A stretch of 43,425 nucleotides of DNA from Thermoplasmata archaeon (GTDB lineage Archaea > Thermoplasmatota > Thermoplasmata > Lutacidiplasmatales > UBA184): NCBI GenBank assembly GCA_030041175.1, contig JASHOK010000076.1, forward strand, positions 1-43,425, written 5' to 3'. The notes beneath the pieces are model-generated. The model saw only the letters and a program-made list of their open reading frames with translations, was not told the DNA's origin and searched no databases. Shown one piece after another: positions 8,356-16,632 of this stretch; the stretch's first letter is position 1; each line of letters starts with the position of its first letter. The position numbers and the translations under genes were made by a program.

Positions 8356-8811
8356 ATGATCGGTCCCGGAACCGCCGCCCCGGACTTTGATGCCCCCACG
8401 TCGAAAGGTGCCAATCTCAAGCTGTCTTCTCTTCGCGGGAAGTCCGTGATTCTGTACTTCTATCCGAAGGCCTTCACGTCGGGCTGCGCGATGGAGACCC
8501 GAACCTTTGGAAAGATGTATTCCGAACTATCGGCCCAGGGCGTGGAAGTCGTGGGCGTCAGCGTCGATGACGCGGAGAAGCAGACCGCCTTCGCCGCCGA
8601 TTGCCACGCGGAGTTTCCGCTCGTCGCCGACACGAGCAAGACGATCGCTAAGAGCTATGGTGTGCTGGGAACGTTCCAGGTTGCGAAGCGAGTGACCTTC
8701 TACATCGACCCTCAGGGAACGGTCTCGGAGGTCGTAGAGTCGATGCTCCCGGGTCCGCACACCGAAAAGGCCGTCAAGAAGTACCTTGAGTCGACCCGCA
8801 AGCCGACGTAG
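8356..8811 (+). CDS. bcp: Peroxiredoxin (BCP/PrxQ type)
   Basis: Thiol peroxidase of 151 residues that reduces H2O2 and organic peroxides. The thioredoxin fold starts at GTAAPDFDAPTSKG. The peroxidatic Cys is in FYPKAFTSGCAMETRTF (Cys about 44). The VVGVSVDDAEKQTAFA and FPLVADTSKTIAKSYGV segments match the BCP/PrxQ branch. The usual resolving Cys five residues after the peroxidatic one is absent; another Cys (AADCHAEF) lies about 35 residues later, so it may be 1-Cys or use an atypical partner. The ATG at 8356 is preferred over a GTG at 8347 because TTTCATAG at about 8323-8330 then sits about 29 nt upstream. The downstream GNAT gene overlaps its end. Confidence 0.93.
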   Translation: MIGPGTAAPDFDAPTSKGANLKLSSLRGKSVILYFYPKAFTSGCAMETRTFGKMYSELSAQGVEVVGVSVDDAEKQTAFAADCHAEFPLVADTSKTIAKSYGVLGTFQVAKRVTFYIDPQGTVSEVVESMLPGPHTEKAVKKYLESTRKPT

Positions 8812-9301
8812 GGCCCGCGTTCGGGAGCCGGCCGGTCCCTGGACTCTCCGTCGGGCCGGCATCCCCGACCTGAACACCCTCGTTGCTCACCGACGGGAGA
8901 TGTTCGCGGCCATCGGAGGGCGTTCGCCCCGCCAGCTCCACGCCCACGACGCCGTCTACCGGCGATGGTTGCTCCCGCGACTGCGGTCTGGGGAAACGGT
9001 TCTCCTCATCCTCGAGACACCGCAGCATGCGGTCGCCGCCAGCGGAGGGGTCTGGTTCCGTCCGGAGCAGCCGAGGCCGGAAGCTCCACGCTCTACGGTG
9101 CCCTACATCTTCTCGATGTTTACCGAACCCGCTCAGCGGAAACACGGGCTCGCTGCCCAGCTCCTCCAAGAAATGCTGCGGGTCGCCCGGCAGCGGGGGT
9201 ACCGCAGGGTCGTCTTGCATGCCGCACCCGCGGCCCGCAGGATCTACCGACGGGCCGGATTTTCGCGCACTTGGGAAATGCGCGCAGAGCTGACCGGCTG
9301 A
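8786..9301 (+). CDS. GNAT-family N-acetyltransferase
   Basis: About 171 residues from a TTG at 8786, overlapping the peroxiredoxin gene by 26 bp, so translation is probably coupled. The GNAT core begins at WTLRRAGIPDLNTLVAHRREM. The acetyl-CoA pyrophosphate loop is in YIFSMFTEPAQRKHGLAAQLLQEML, a slightly degenerate Q/RxxGxG/A. The C-terminal motif B is RVVLHAAPAARRIYRRAGF. It transfers an acetyl group from acetyl-CoA to an amine of unknown identity. The start is uncertain because no ATG or GTG precedes the conserved core. Confidence 0.85.
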   Translation: MSRPASRRRARVREPAGPWTLRRAGIPDLNTLVAHRREMFAAIGGRSPRQLHAHDAVYRRWLLPRLRSGETVLLILETPQHAVAASGGVWFRPEQPRPEAPRSTVPYIFSMFTEPAQRKHGLAAQLLQEMLRVARQRGYRRVVLHAAPAARRIYRRAGFSRTWEMRAELTG

Positions 9302-9327
9302 CCGGGCGCGCGGGCCAGACGTCCGAG

Positions 9328-10116
9328 TTATCGCGGCGGAGGCGGCCAGCCAGGGTACGACGGGGCGACGGCGAACGGCGGGTGCCGCTCGACCTTGGTC
9401 TTCGCGCGGGACGTGGCCACCAGAATGAGGACCTGCCCTACGAAGCTGATGTAGGGAATGATGAGCAGCACAGCCCCGACCTTGTACAGCGGGTCATCGT
9501 ACCGATCCCCCAACCGCCAGATGGCGACCAGGGTCCCGATGTAGCCGATGAGGAGGACAATCGCGGCCACGAGGAGGAGGCCAGCAGCTCCGAGGAGGGG
9601 ACCCAGGTCGAGGCAGGACGTCGGAATCGAGGTCGTGGAACCCCCCGTGCAGCTCAGCAGCTGGAGGACCGCTTCCAGCAGCGTGACTAGGCCCACAATG
9701 AAGAGTACCAGTCCGACGAGGACCAGGAGGGCCCACGTCGGCGATGAGGAGAACTTCGCATCGACGCTGCGTACCGCGAGGAATCCCTCCCGATACATCC
9801 AGAACGACACCATGGAGATCACCAGGCCCACGGAGGCGACACCGAGGACCACGGCCAGCGAGGTTTGGTCCACGTGGAAGGCGGACCCCGCGGTCGGAAT
9901 GTCGAAGGTAAAGTATCCCGTGTTCGACAGAACGAGGGGTACGGCGATTCCAAGGACGGATCCGATGACCGCGAGCAGGGCGGCGCGCCAAAACTGGGCG
10001 AGCGCGGCGAGGTCCACCTTCCGGGTGTCGAGAGCTGGAGGAGACACCGGCATCCCCCACGCGGAGGGCGGCACGACCCAGCCGGGCGGGCCTCCCGCGG
10101 CCGTCGGAATTGTCAC
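9328..10116 (-). CDS. DUF973-like integral membrane protein
   Basis: 262 residues from the GTG at 10116. About five transmembrane segments can be read: LLAVIGSVLGIAVPLVLS, LAVVLGVASVGLVISMVSFW, ALLVLVGLVLFIVGLVTLLE, GAAGLLLVAAIVLLIGYIGT and KVGAVLLIIPYISFVGQVLI. The stretch LIGYIGTLVAIWRLGDRYDDPLYKVGAVLLIIPYISFVGQVLILV resembles the DUF973 family of Thermoplasmata and Sulfolobales membrane proteins. Both ends are Pro-rich. Function unknown. A CTCTAAATC box exactly 27 nt upstream supports a leaderless start at GTG 10116. Confidence 0.82.
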   Translation of the reverse strand: MTIPTAAGGPPGWVVPPSAWGMPVSPPALDTRKVDLAALAQFWRAALLAVIGSVLGIAVPLVLSNTGYFTFDIPTAGSAFHVDQTSLAVVLGVASVGLVISMVSFWMYREGFLAVRSVDAKFSSSPTWALLVLVGLVLFIVGLVTLLEAVLQLLSCTGGSTTSIPTSCLDLGPLLGAAGLLLVAAIVLLIGYIGTLVAIWRLGDRYDDPLYKVGAVLLIIPYISFVGQVLILVATSRAKTKVERHPPFAVAPSYPGWPPPPR

Positions 10117-10138
10117 TAGCGTCGGAACGCATCGGACA

Positions 10139-10147
10139 GATTTAGAG
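10139..10147 (-). promoter_or_regulatory. TATA box of the DUF973-like gene
   Basis: CTCTAAATC on the minus strand, centred 27 nt upstream of the GTG at 10116; a leaderless arrangement. Confidence 0.55.
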
Positions 10148-10269
10148 GTCGCCGGTCCGGAACGGCCTAGCGGGTGGCCGGGTGGGTCCCGGCCGAGGCT
10201 CCCTCGGCAGAGTCTTGGTCAGGCCGATATGCGCATAAACACGTACTAGCGGTGTCGCCAGAAAGAGCG

Positions 10270-10279
10270 TTGATATAGG
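10270..10279 (+). promoter_or_regulatory. Possible TATA box upstream of the roadblock gene
   Basis: TTGATATAGG in the 235-bp gap between the DUF973-like and roadblock genes. It would start transcription near 10300, giving a leader of about 50 nt to the TTG at 10352. A weaker CGCATACC at about 10330-10337 is closer. The rest of the gap shows nothing I can name. Confidence 0.35.
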
Positions 10280-10351
10280 TCGTGCGACCATACGTACCGC
10301 TGAGGGGCGCGGCGAGCCCCATTCTGCTCGCGCATACCCTCGGGGGGGTCG

Positions 10352-10735
10352 TTGACGAGCCTCGCCGTCTCGGCGGCATTGGGGATTCCGATTGACGAGC
10401 TGAAAACGTCGGTGGAAGCCGTCGCAGTGGCGATCGTTTCCGATGACGGCCGCATGCTCCACAGCGTGCTTCCGTCGGGGGTCTCCGGCGAGTCCTTCGC
10501 CATGATGTCGGCGACGATCGTCGGCGCAGCCGCCACCGTGAGCAGCGACCTCAAACAGACGCCCCCGGACCACATCGTGATCCGGGGCGTGGACTTCACG
10601 ACGATTCTGGCCCGCTTCGACCAGACCTCGCTGCTCGTGACCGTCGTCGGCGCCAGCGCTGACCCCGACCTGCTGCTCCATCGGATCGACGAGTTCATCC
10701 TGCGCCAGCGGGCACTCGCCTCGGCACCGCGGTAA
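10352..10735 (+). CDS. Roadblock/LC7-domain protein
   Basis: A 127-residue stand-alone roadblock/LC7 domain: IDELKTSVEAVAVAIVSDDGRMLHSVLP, then FAMMSATIVGAAATVSSDL, HIVIRGVDFTTILARF and SLLVTVVGASADPDLLLHRIDEFI. In bacteria and archaea such proteins dimerise and usually regulate Ras-like or MglA-like GTPases. No GTPase is encoded in this window, so the partner is elsewhere. The start is set at a TTG; the domain begins almost at once, so error in the start is small. It lies 28 bp upstream of the amine oxidase gene and may be cotranscribed. Confidence 0.87.
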   Translation: MTSLAVSAALGIPIDELKTSVEAVAVAIVSDDGRMLHSVLPSGVSGESFAMMSATIVGAAATVSSDLKQTPPDHIVIRGVDFTTILARFDQTSLLVTVVGASADPDLLLHRIDEFILRQRALASAPR

Positions 10736-10763
10736 CCGTCATCTTCCCCGCCGACTGCGTGGG

Positions 10764-12131
10764 GTGTTGTCCGAACTTTCCACCGACGCGCTGATCTTGG
10801 GTGCGGGGTCGGCCGGCCTGGCATGCGCCGAGGCGCTGCACAAAGCGGGAATCCCGTTTCGGGTCCTTGAAGGGCGGGACCGAATCGGTGGACGGGCGTT
10901 CACGGACTATGGCCTCGCCCCCGAGCTGCCCCTGGAGCTCGGGGCCCAGATGGTGCATGGCCGGCACGTCGTTACGCACCAGTGGATTCGGGAAGTTGGG
11001 CTGAGTGTTCGACCGTGGCCGGTATCCCAACGGGCGCTTTTCTCGGTCGACGGACGACTGTGTCGTCTTCCGTGGCTCGCGTTCCCCGGCTATCCCGGGT
11101 TTGGCTTTCGGTCATTCTGGGCCGGCGCCCGCACGTTGCCCCGTCGCTTGCAGTCGGCGACGGCGCCGGACGTGAGCCTCGCCGACTTCCTCGAGCGGGA
11201 GGCGCCCCCCCTGGGGGCCCGTCGGCTGGTGGAGCTGCTCCACGCGCATGTCTACGCGGCCGATGCGGATGAGATCGGAGTCCTAGGCCCCGGGGAGGAG
11301 GAGCGGCGGGCCGCCGAGGAGTTCGGGTATCGAAACTTCCGCCTTGAGGGTGGTTACACGGAGCTCTTCCGGCGCCGGGCTCAGGCATTCCAGGACCGGA
11401 TCCACCTCGGCACCACGGTCCGAGCCATTCGATACGACGAGGCGGGTGTCACGGTGGAGGCGGGCCCGGCAGATGCCGCCGACCCCGATGTCTTTCGCGC
11501 TCGGGCGGCGGTGGTGACCTTCCCCCTGGGAGTGCTGAAGGCGGGGACGGTGGAGTTCGACCCTCCGCTCCCGGAGTCCAAGCTCGCAGCGATCCGGCGG
11601 ATCGCCTTCGGGCAAGGATATGCCCTGCAGTTACGGTTCGCGGGCAGCGAACTCAAGGATCGGCTGGGTGACTTCTCCATGGTCTGGGGCGGGGGCGCCA
11701 CGACCTTCCACCGGCCCGGGGTTCTCCATCGGAACGTTCCCGAGGTCATTTCGGCGTTCACGGTCGGGCGAGAGGCGGCGTCGCGGTCGTTGCTTAGTGC
11801 GTCGGACCGGCTCCAGGCCACGGTCGCGGAGCTGTCGGCGGCACTGCCGTCCGGGTTCCCCGTAGGGACTGTGGCCTCGACATCGGTCCACTTGTGGCCC
11901 CAAGATCCGTTCGCCCGCGGCGCATACTCGTTCCTGCCCGTCGGCGTCGGTCCGGAGGAACGGCAGGCTCTTGCCGAACCGGTCGGACGCACGCTCTATT
12001 TCGCAGGCGAGGCGACCGAGTGGCACGGGGATTCCGCCACGATTCACGGTGCGATCGCCACCGGTCTCCGGGCGGCCGCGGAAGTCCAGCGCGAGCTCCA
12101 ACTTCAGGCGGGTCGGGCCCCTCTAGGTTGA
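10764..12131 (+). CDS. Flavin-containing amine oxidase
   Basis: 455 residues, FAD-dependent amine oxidoreductase of the monoamine/polyamine oxidase superfamily. The N-terminal Rossmann motif is ALILGAGSAGLACAEAL, followed by FRVLEGRDRIGGRAFT. The flavin-contacting LELGAQMVHG is at about residue 54. AAVVTFPLGVLKAG (about 249) and the C-terminal GRTLYFAGEATEWHGDSATIHGA complete the FAD site. Family members oxidise primary or secondary amines, polyamines or amino acids using O2 or another acceptor; the substrate cannot be chosen from sequence. Its presence with an agmatinase and a nitrilase-like amidase elsewhere in the window fits amine catabolism. The start is a GTG. Confidence 0.92.
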   Translation: MLSELSTDALILGAGSAGLACAEALHKAGIPFRVLEGRDRIGGRAFTDYGLAPELPLELGAQMVHGRHVVTHQWIREVGLSVRPWPVSQRALFSVDGRLCRLPWLAFPGYPGFGFRSFWAGARTLPRRLQSATAPDVSLADFLEREAPPLGARRLVELLHAHVYAADADEIGVLGPGEEERRAAEEFGYRNFRLEGGYTELFRRRAQAFQDRIHLGTTVRAIRYDEAGVTVEAGPADAADPDVFRARAAVVTFPLGVLKAGTVEFDPPLPESKLAAIRRIAFGQGYALQLRFAGSELKDRLGDFSMVWGGGATTFHRPGVLHRNVPEVISAFTVGREAASRSLLSASDRLQATVAELSAALPSGFPVGTVASTSVHLWPQDPFARGAYSFLPVGVGPEERQALAEPVGRTLYFAGEATEWHGDSATIHGAIATGLRAAAEVQRELQLQAGRAPLG

Positions 12132-12229
12132 ATTGGGACGGGTAGGACCCCTCGTTTCGGATAGAGCCAAGTACGGGTGCCCGCTCGCTTTCCCGCGCTC
12201 CCCGCAGCGAGGGGAAACGGGTCGAAACT

Positions 12230-13171
12230 GTGAACGCGGCCATCGAAGTGGAAAAGCTCGAAAAACGGTACGGCCACGTGCGGGCCGTGGACGGTATCGA
12301 CTTCGAGGTCCGGTCGGGAGAGGTCTTCGCCTTCCTGGGCCCCAACGGCGCCGGCAAGACGACGACCGTCGAGATCTTGGAGGGTATCCGGCCGAGCTCC
12401 GGCGGGAGTGTCCGCGTACTCGGCAAGGACCCCTGGATTCACGGACGCGAGCTGCAACGCCTGATCGGAGTCATCCCCCAGGACTTCCACTTCTTCCCGA
12501 AGCTGTCGCCGCGAGAGGCGGTCGACCTGTACGCCGCACTCTTCGGCGCGTCGGTCTCCGCCCACGACCTGCTTCGGCGCGTCGAGCTCGACGACAAGGC
12601 CGATGACCTGTTCGACACCCTCTCGGGCGGCCAGAAGCAGAAGCTTGGCTTGGCCCTGGCTCTGGTGAACGACCCAAAGGTCTGCTTCCTGGACGAGCCG
12701 ACGACCGGCTTGGATCCTCGGGCTCGCCGAGCGATCTGGGCGGTGATCCGAAGCCTGAAGGCGGAGGGTCGGACCGTCTTCCTGACGACCCACTACCTCG
12801 AGGAAGCGCAACTGCTCGCCGATCGGATCGCGATCATCAATCTGGGGAAGATCATCGCCACAGGAAGCCCCGCCGATATCATCCGAACCTACGGCCGCCC
12901 GGAGCGCCTCCGCATCGAGGGTGATCCCGCGATGGTCGATCGGCTGCGCCGGGAGGTTGGAGTACCGGCAGAAGTGGAGGACGGGGCCGTGGCCGTCGAG
13001 ATCCACGACAAGGGAGACGCCCTCAAGGTCCTGAGCTGGCTCGGGAGCTCGGGATACTCCTACTCGAGTTTCCGTACGTCGCAGGACACGCTCGAGGACG
13101 TCTTCATTCGTCTCGTGGGCTCGTCCGAAGCGTCGACGATGGAACTCAGTCCGGGAGCGGACGTCGCATGA
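12230..13171 (+). CDS. ABC-2 exporter ATP-binding protein
   Basis: 313 residues, DrrA/CcmA-type ATPase. Walker A is GPNGAGKTTT (about 43-52), the Q-loop is VIPQDF, the signature LSGGQKQKLGLAL, Walker B VCFLDEPTTGLDP, and the switch His is in LTTHYLEEA. A C-terminal regulatory extension follows (LRIEGDPAMVDRLR to the end), ending in DTLEDVFIRLVG as in other drug- or lipid-exporter ATPases. It energises the membrane protein encoded next, whose ATG overlaps this gene's stop by 4 bp. The start is a GTG. Cargo unknown. Confidence 0.95.
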   Translation: MNAAIEVEKLEKRYGHVRAVDGIDFEVRSGEVFAFLGPNGAGKTTTVEILEGIRPSSGGSVRVLGKDPWIHGRELQRLIGVIPQDFHFFPKLSPREAVDLYAALFGASVSAHDLLRRVELDDKADDLFDTLSGGQKQKLGLALALVNDPKVCFLDEPTTGLDPRARRAIWAVIRSLKAEGRTVFLTTHYLEEAQLLADRIAIINLGKIIATGSPADIIRTYGRPERLRIEGDPAMVDRLRREVGVPAEVEDGAVAVEIHDKGDALKVLSWLGSSGYSYSSFRTSQDTLEDVFIRLVGSSEASTMELSPGADVA

Positions 13172-14271
13172 ACCCGAGCCGCATCCGGGCGTACTTCGTG
13201 GCCTTCGCGAAAGGGTACCTCCGGAACCCCATCGGGCTATTCTTCACACTCGTCTTCCCGATCATCCTCATCCTGATCTTCGGCGCCGTGTTCGCCAACT
13301 CGGGCTCGTCGGCGGTGCCTCTCTACGTCGAGAACCTCGACCACAATTCGCCGGCGAGCGTCGCGTTTCTGGCGGCCCTGAACGACACAGGAGCCGTGAG
13401 CGTAACCGTAGTCAGTCCGCCAGCGGGTACGAACTTTTCGAGCTACCTCGGAACCCAGGGCTACTCCGCCGGTCTGATCATCCCGGCCGGCTTCCAGGCG
13501 GCGCTGACGAACAAAACCCCGATCGTTATCCCCATCTACACCAACCCCTCAGCCGCATCTCAGGCCGGCATCGCTTTGGGTGCCGTGGCAGGGGTCGAAA
13601 GCGCGTTCAATCTCCATCTGGCCGGGGGCTCGATGATCCTGACCTCCACGGAGTACAACGTCGGGAGTCAGATCTTCACGTACATCGACTACCTGATTCC
13701 AGGACTCATCGGGTTCTCGATCCTGACGAGTCCCATGTTCTCCATGGTGAACATCAGCTCCACCTGGAAACGCGACAAGCTGTTCCGGCAACTCTCGCTG
13801 ACCCCGCTGACCCGGGCCGAGTGGCTCACGGCGGCGATGGTCTGGTACGTGCTGCTGGCGATCGTGGCTGCGTTCGTCATGATCTTCGTGGGCCGATCGG
13901 TGTTTGGCGCGCACGTCTCGGTCGTGCCGTGGATGTTCCCGTTCCTGATCGCCGGACCCGTACTGTTCGTGTCCCTCGGACTGGTCGCCGGCTCCGTATC
14001 GCGGACGCCGGAGACGGCGGCCGTCATCGGGAACGTGATCCTGTTTCCGATGATGTTCCTCTCCGGGACGTTCTTCCCGGTCTCGAGCTTTCCGCCCTAC
14101 CTTCAAACGGTGGCGCACGTGCTCCCGCTCTACTACGTGATCGACGGATTGAATGCGGGGATTCTCTTCGCAAACTCCGCCGGAGCCACACGCGACCTCA
14201 TCATCGTCATCGGCGTGGCCGTGGTCTTGTTCGTTGTCGCCGTTCGGGTGTTCAGCTGGCGCGAGAGCTGA
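13168..14271 (+). CDS. ABC-2 type permease
   Basis: 367 residues. One N-terminal transmembrane helix (IGLFFTLVFPIILILIFGAVF) is followed by an extracytoplasmic domain of about 120 residues. Five C-terminal helices follow: YLIPGLIGFSILTSPMF, AAMVWYVLLAIVAAFVMIFV, MFPFLIAGPVLFVSLGLVAG, AAVIGNVILFPMMFLSGTFF and LIIVIGVAVVLFVVAVRVF. This is the ABC2_membrane_3 topology that pairs with DrrA-like ATPases for export of small molecules or lipids. ATGA overlap with the ATPase gene indicates translational coupling. No periplasmic binding protein is present, so an exporter is inferred. Confidence 0.93.
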   Translation: MNPSRIRAYFVAFAKGYLRNPIGLFFTLVFPIILILIFGAVFANSGSSAVPLYVENLDHNSPASVAFLAALNDTGAVSVTVVSPPAGTNFSSYLGTQGYSAGLIIPAGFQAALTNKTPIVIPIYTNPSAASQAGIALGAVAGVESAFNLHLAGGSMILTSTEYNVGSQIFTYIDYLIPGLIGFSILTSPMFSMVNISSTWKRDKLFRQLSLTPLTRAEWLTAAMVWYVLLAIVAAFVMIFVGRSVFGAHVSVVPWMFPFLIAGPVLFVSLGLVAGSVSRTPETAAVIGNVILFPMMFLSGTFFPVSSFPPYLQTVAHVLPLYYVIDGLNAGILFANSAGATRDLIIVIGVAVVLFVVAVRVFSWRES

Positions 14272-14335
14272 GCGCTCGCCGTCCACGACGGCGAACTCTT
14301 ATCCGCCGCCCTCGTGTGGATGGCGGAGGCCATCG

Positions 14336-14788
14336 ATGACCGTGGATTTTGGATTCAAACGTGCGCCGGCGTACCGAATCGCTACGCTCGGTCGGACCGG
14401 GGCCTGGAACGAGAGGAAGCTCCGCGGACAGTTCGCCGACCTGGTCGCCTGGGCGAAGCGGAACCATCTCCGAGTCGGGCACTGGTTCTTCTTCGAACCG
14501 GACGAGAGAACCTTTGTGGCCGGGATCGAGATTCGGGGGAAGGCGGTGGGCTCGGGCCGGATCCGGCTCCGGACCCTTCCGGCGGCGACGGTCGCGAGCG
14601 TGACCTTCAACACCGATCAGGTGTCGCCACGAGTCATCTATCACGGCCTCTACGACTGGCTCCGCTGGCAGAAGAAAGGCAAGGAGATTCGGAAGGTACT
14701 GGCCTACCGCGAGGTCTACTCGGGCGACCCCTGGTCGAGCGCCAAGGTCTGGTCGAAGACCGAGATTCAGGTTGTCGTCAAGAAGTAG
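14336..14788 (+). CDS. GyrI-like effector-binding domain protein
   Basis: 150 residues matching the GyrI-like/AraC-effector-binding fold: FKRAPAYRIATLGRTGAWNERKLRGQFADLVAWAKR, the central FFEPDERTFVAGIEI, then GRIRLRTLPAATVASVTFNT and VIYHGLYDWLRW. The family binds small cationic or aromatic compounds and often acts as a drug sensor, or in some members a hydrolase; there is no DNA-binding domain here. GGAGG at 14325-14329, six bases before the ATG, is a Shine-Dalgarno sequence, and CTTATCC lies about 36 nt upstream. Placement between two ABC exporter modules suggests it binds or senses their cargo, which is inference. Confidence 0.83.
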   Translation: MTVDFGFKRAPAYRIATLGRTGAWNERKLRGQFADLVAWAKRNHLRVGHWFFFEPDERTFVAGIEIRGKAVGSGRIRLRTLPAATVASVTFNTDQVSPRVIYHGLYDWLRWQKKGKEIRKVLAYREVYSGDPWSSAKVWSKTEIQVVVKK

Positions 14789-14809
14789 CCCTCTGCCGGG
14801 GCCGTGACG

Positions 14810-14977
14810 ATGCGGGCGCGTCTGACGTGCAAGAAGTGCCACCAGGAGTTCGACTATGACTTTGTTCCGGGCGCGGCCGTGACTGCGATCCGTCTCGGTG
14901 GGAATCGTTACATGGCGTGTCCGCTCTGTCACCGGTGGTCCGTGTTTGACATACGGTCCAACCTAGTTCCAGTCTGA
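14810..14977 (+). CDS. Small zinc-ribbon protein
   Basis: 55 residues: LTCKKCHQEFDYDFVPGAA then YMACPLCHRWSVFDIR. Two CxxC knuckles about 30 residues apart give a complete zinc ribbon with little else. It lies 21 bp after the GyrI-like gene and 14 bp before an ABC permease gene on the same strand, so it is probably part of that operon. It may be a metal- or nucleic-acid-binding accessory; function unknown. Confidence 0.75.
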   Translation: MRARLTCKKCHQEFDYDFVPGAAVTAIRLGGNRYMACPLCHRWSVFDIRSNLVPV

Positions 14978-14991
14978 CCGGGGCGGCGACC

Positions 14992-15726
14992 ATGTCGGAC
15001 ACGGCTTCACCCTCTGAAGGCGCCGGCCTTGGGGCACTCGTCCGGATCAACGTCCGTCGGGCGGTCACAGTCGGACGGATCTACCTCGGCATGGCTACGG
15101 CCCTCTCGCTGCTCGTGACGGGACTCGTGGTGGTGGAAACCTCCCGGACGGGAGCCGCGGGGACGGTCATCGGCTCCGTGCTCCCGTCGGAGCTTCCGAT
15201 CTTTGGCGTGGTCGGCTCGCTGGGAGCCCTGATGGTCTTCGTCAGCGACAAATCGAAGGGGGTCTACGAGTACCTGATTTCCTACGGCGTCGACACCTCG
15301 GTGATCTCCGCGTCGATCGTGCTGGCCTCCCTCGTGCTGGTGAGCATTGTGCTGGGGGTGGCCGGGGGAGCCAGTGCGATCCTGGTCTACGTTCGCACCG
15401 GTGCGGTCCCGGCCTACTACCTGCGCGAGTTCTTTGTGAATGCCGTTCCGCTCGCCTTCTCTGCAACGGCCTTCATGACGCTCGCGTGCATGGTGTGGGC
15501 GGCGATCGCATCCCCCCGCGCCGGAATGAATGGGCCGGTCGGCTTCGCGCCGACGATTGGCATCGGTCCGCTCTTGGTCGTCCTGGTGACCTCGGGCCTG
15601 GCCCCGCCGGATCTCCGGATGTGGATCGCCCCGGGCGTCGCACTAGCCCTCGTCGGCATCGTGCTCCTTCTGATCGCCCTCCTGTCTCGCGGCTCTGTCC
15701 GGGAGCGCTTTCTCTCCACCCTATGA
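14992..15726 (+). CDS. ABC exporter membrane subunit
   Basis: 244 residues, about six transmembrane helices (IYLGMATALSLLVTGLVVV, PIFGVVGSLGALMVFV, ISASIVLASLVLVSIVLGVA, LAFSATAFMTLACMVWAA, IGIGPLLVVLVTSG, IAPGVALALVGIVLLLIALL). The DKSKGVYEYLISYGVDT segment resembles the coupling region of ABC-2 permeases. The next gene, an ABC ATPase, begins inside its stop codon (ATGA), so the two form a transporter. No family name can be given with confidence beyond ABC-2-like. Cargo unknown. Confidence 0.85.
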   Translation: MSDTASPSEGAGLGALVRINVRRAVTVGRIYLGMATALSLLVTGLVVVETSRTGAAGTVIGSVLPSELPIFGVVGSLGALMVFVSDKSKGVYEYLISYGVDTSVISASIVLASLVLVSIVLGVAGGASAILVYVRTGAVPAYYLREFFVNAVPLAFSATAFMTLACMVWAAIASPRAGMNGPVGFAPTIGIGPLLVVLVTSGLAPPDLRMWIAPGVALALVGIVLLLIALLSRGSVRERFLSTL

Positions 15727-16604
15727 CGGCGGCCTCCATGCTGAGCGCGAGCCCGAGCCACACCGCCATCGAGCTCGCCGGCGTTTCGTCCGGCTACTTC
15801 CGCAAGGCGGTGCTCCAGGACATCTCGTTCCAGATCTCGGAGCCGACCGTGTACGTCGTCCTCGGGCCGAACGGCGCCGGCAAGACGACACTGTTCCGCA
15901 CGATCGCCGGCATCCTGTCGCCCCTCCAGGGAGGGATCCGGATCTTCGGCGAGTCGAACGAGACCCGGACGGCGCGGGAGAAACTGCACTACCTCTCTCA
16001 CGTCGACGGAATCCCGGAGGGCATGCGGGTGCGAGAGGCCCTCCGGTTCTACGCCACCATCGAAGGCGTCGGCGAGGAGGCCGTGGGGCGCGCCCTGCAG
16101 CTCCTGGATCTCGAGGCGCTCCAGGACCGGTACTTTGGCCAGCTGAGCCAGGGCCAGAAGAAGCGCGTATCGGTCGCCCGGGTTTTCTTGCGGGAGAAGC
16201 AGATCTACCTGCTGGACGAGCCCACGAGCAATCTCGACCCGAAGGTGGCGGGCGAGATCCGGGACCTCATCCTGCGTCTTAGCCACGACAAGGTGGTCCT
16301 CTACTCGTCCCACAACCTCTACGAGGCGAGGGAGATCGGTTCGCGCGTCATCGCGATCGTCGGGGGCCACCTCAGCCGATTCGGTCGGATCGACGATATC
16401 CGGACCGACCGATACGTGGTCGGCATCCGTTCGATGAGCCCACATCCCGCGCTGTCGGCGTACCCGAAGGAAGGCGACTACTACATCGTCGAAGTGCCCG
16501 GTCCGGAGAGCGTCCCCGGCCTCGTCGCGGACCTCTCGGCGAAGGGCGTCCAGATCCGGGAAGTTCGTGAGATGGAGAACCCGCTCGAATCGCTGTTTCG
16601 CTGA
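15723..16604 (+). CDS. ABC exporter ATP-binding protein
   Basis: 293 residues. Walker A is GPNGAGKTTL, the signature LSQGQKKRVSVAR, Walker B IYLLDEPTSNLDP, and the switch His is in YSSHNLYEAREIG. The last 70 residues form a small C-terminal domain (YYIVEVPGPESVPGLVADL). The signature has Gln in place of the second Gly, a tolerated change. It starts at the ATG overlapping the permease stop, giving a two-subunit exporter. Cargo unknown. Confidence 0.93.
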   Translation: MTAASMLSASPSHTAIELAGVSSGYFRKAVLQDISFQISEPTVYVVLGPNGAGKTTLFRTIAGILSPLQGGIRIFGESNETRTAREKLHYLSHVDGIPEGMRVREALRFYATIEGVGEEAVGRALQLLDLEALQDRYFGQLSQGQKKRVSVARVFLREKQIYLLDEPTSNLDPKVAGEIRDLILRLSHDKVVLYSSHNLYEAREIGSRVIAIVGGHLSRFGRIDDIRTDRYVVGIRSMSPHPALSAYPKEGDYYIVEVPGPESVPGLVADLSAKGVQIREVREMENPLESLFR

Positions 16605-16632
16605 GCCCCAGAAACTTCAATCTTGCTTGCGT

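Noticed and set aside
10117-10351. Small coding gene in the gap upstream of the roadblock gene
   Set aside because: An ATG after the GTTTATG box on the minus strand hits a stop after five codons; no other frame shows protein-like sequence.
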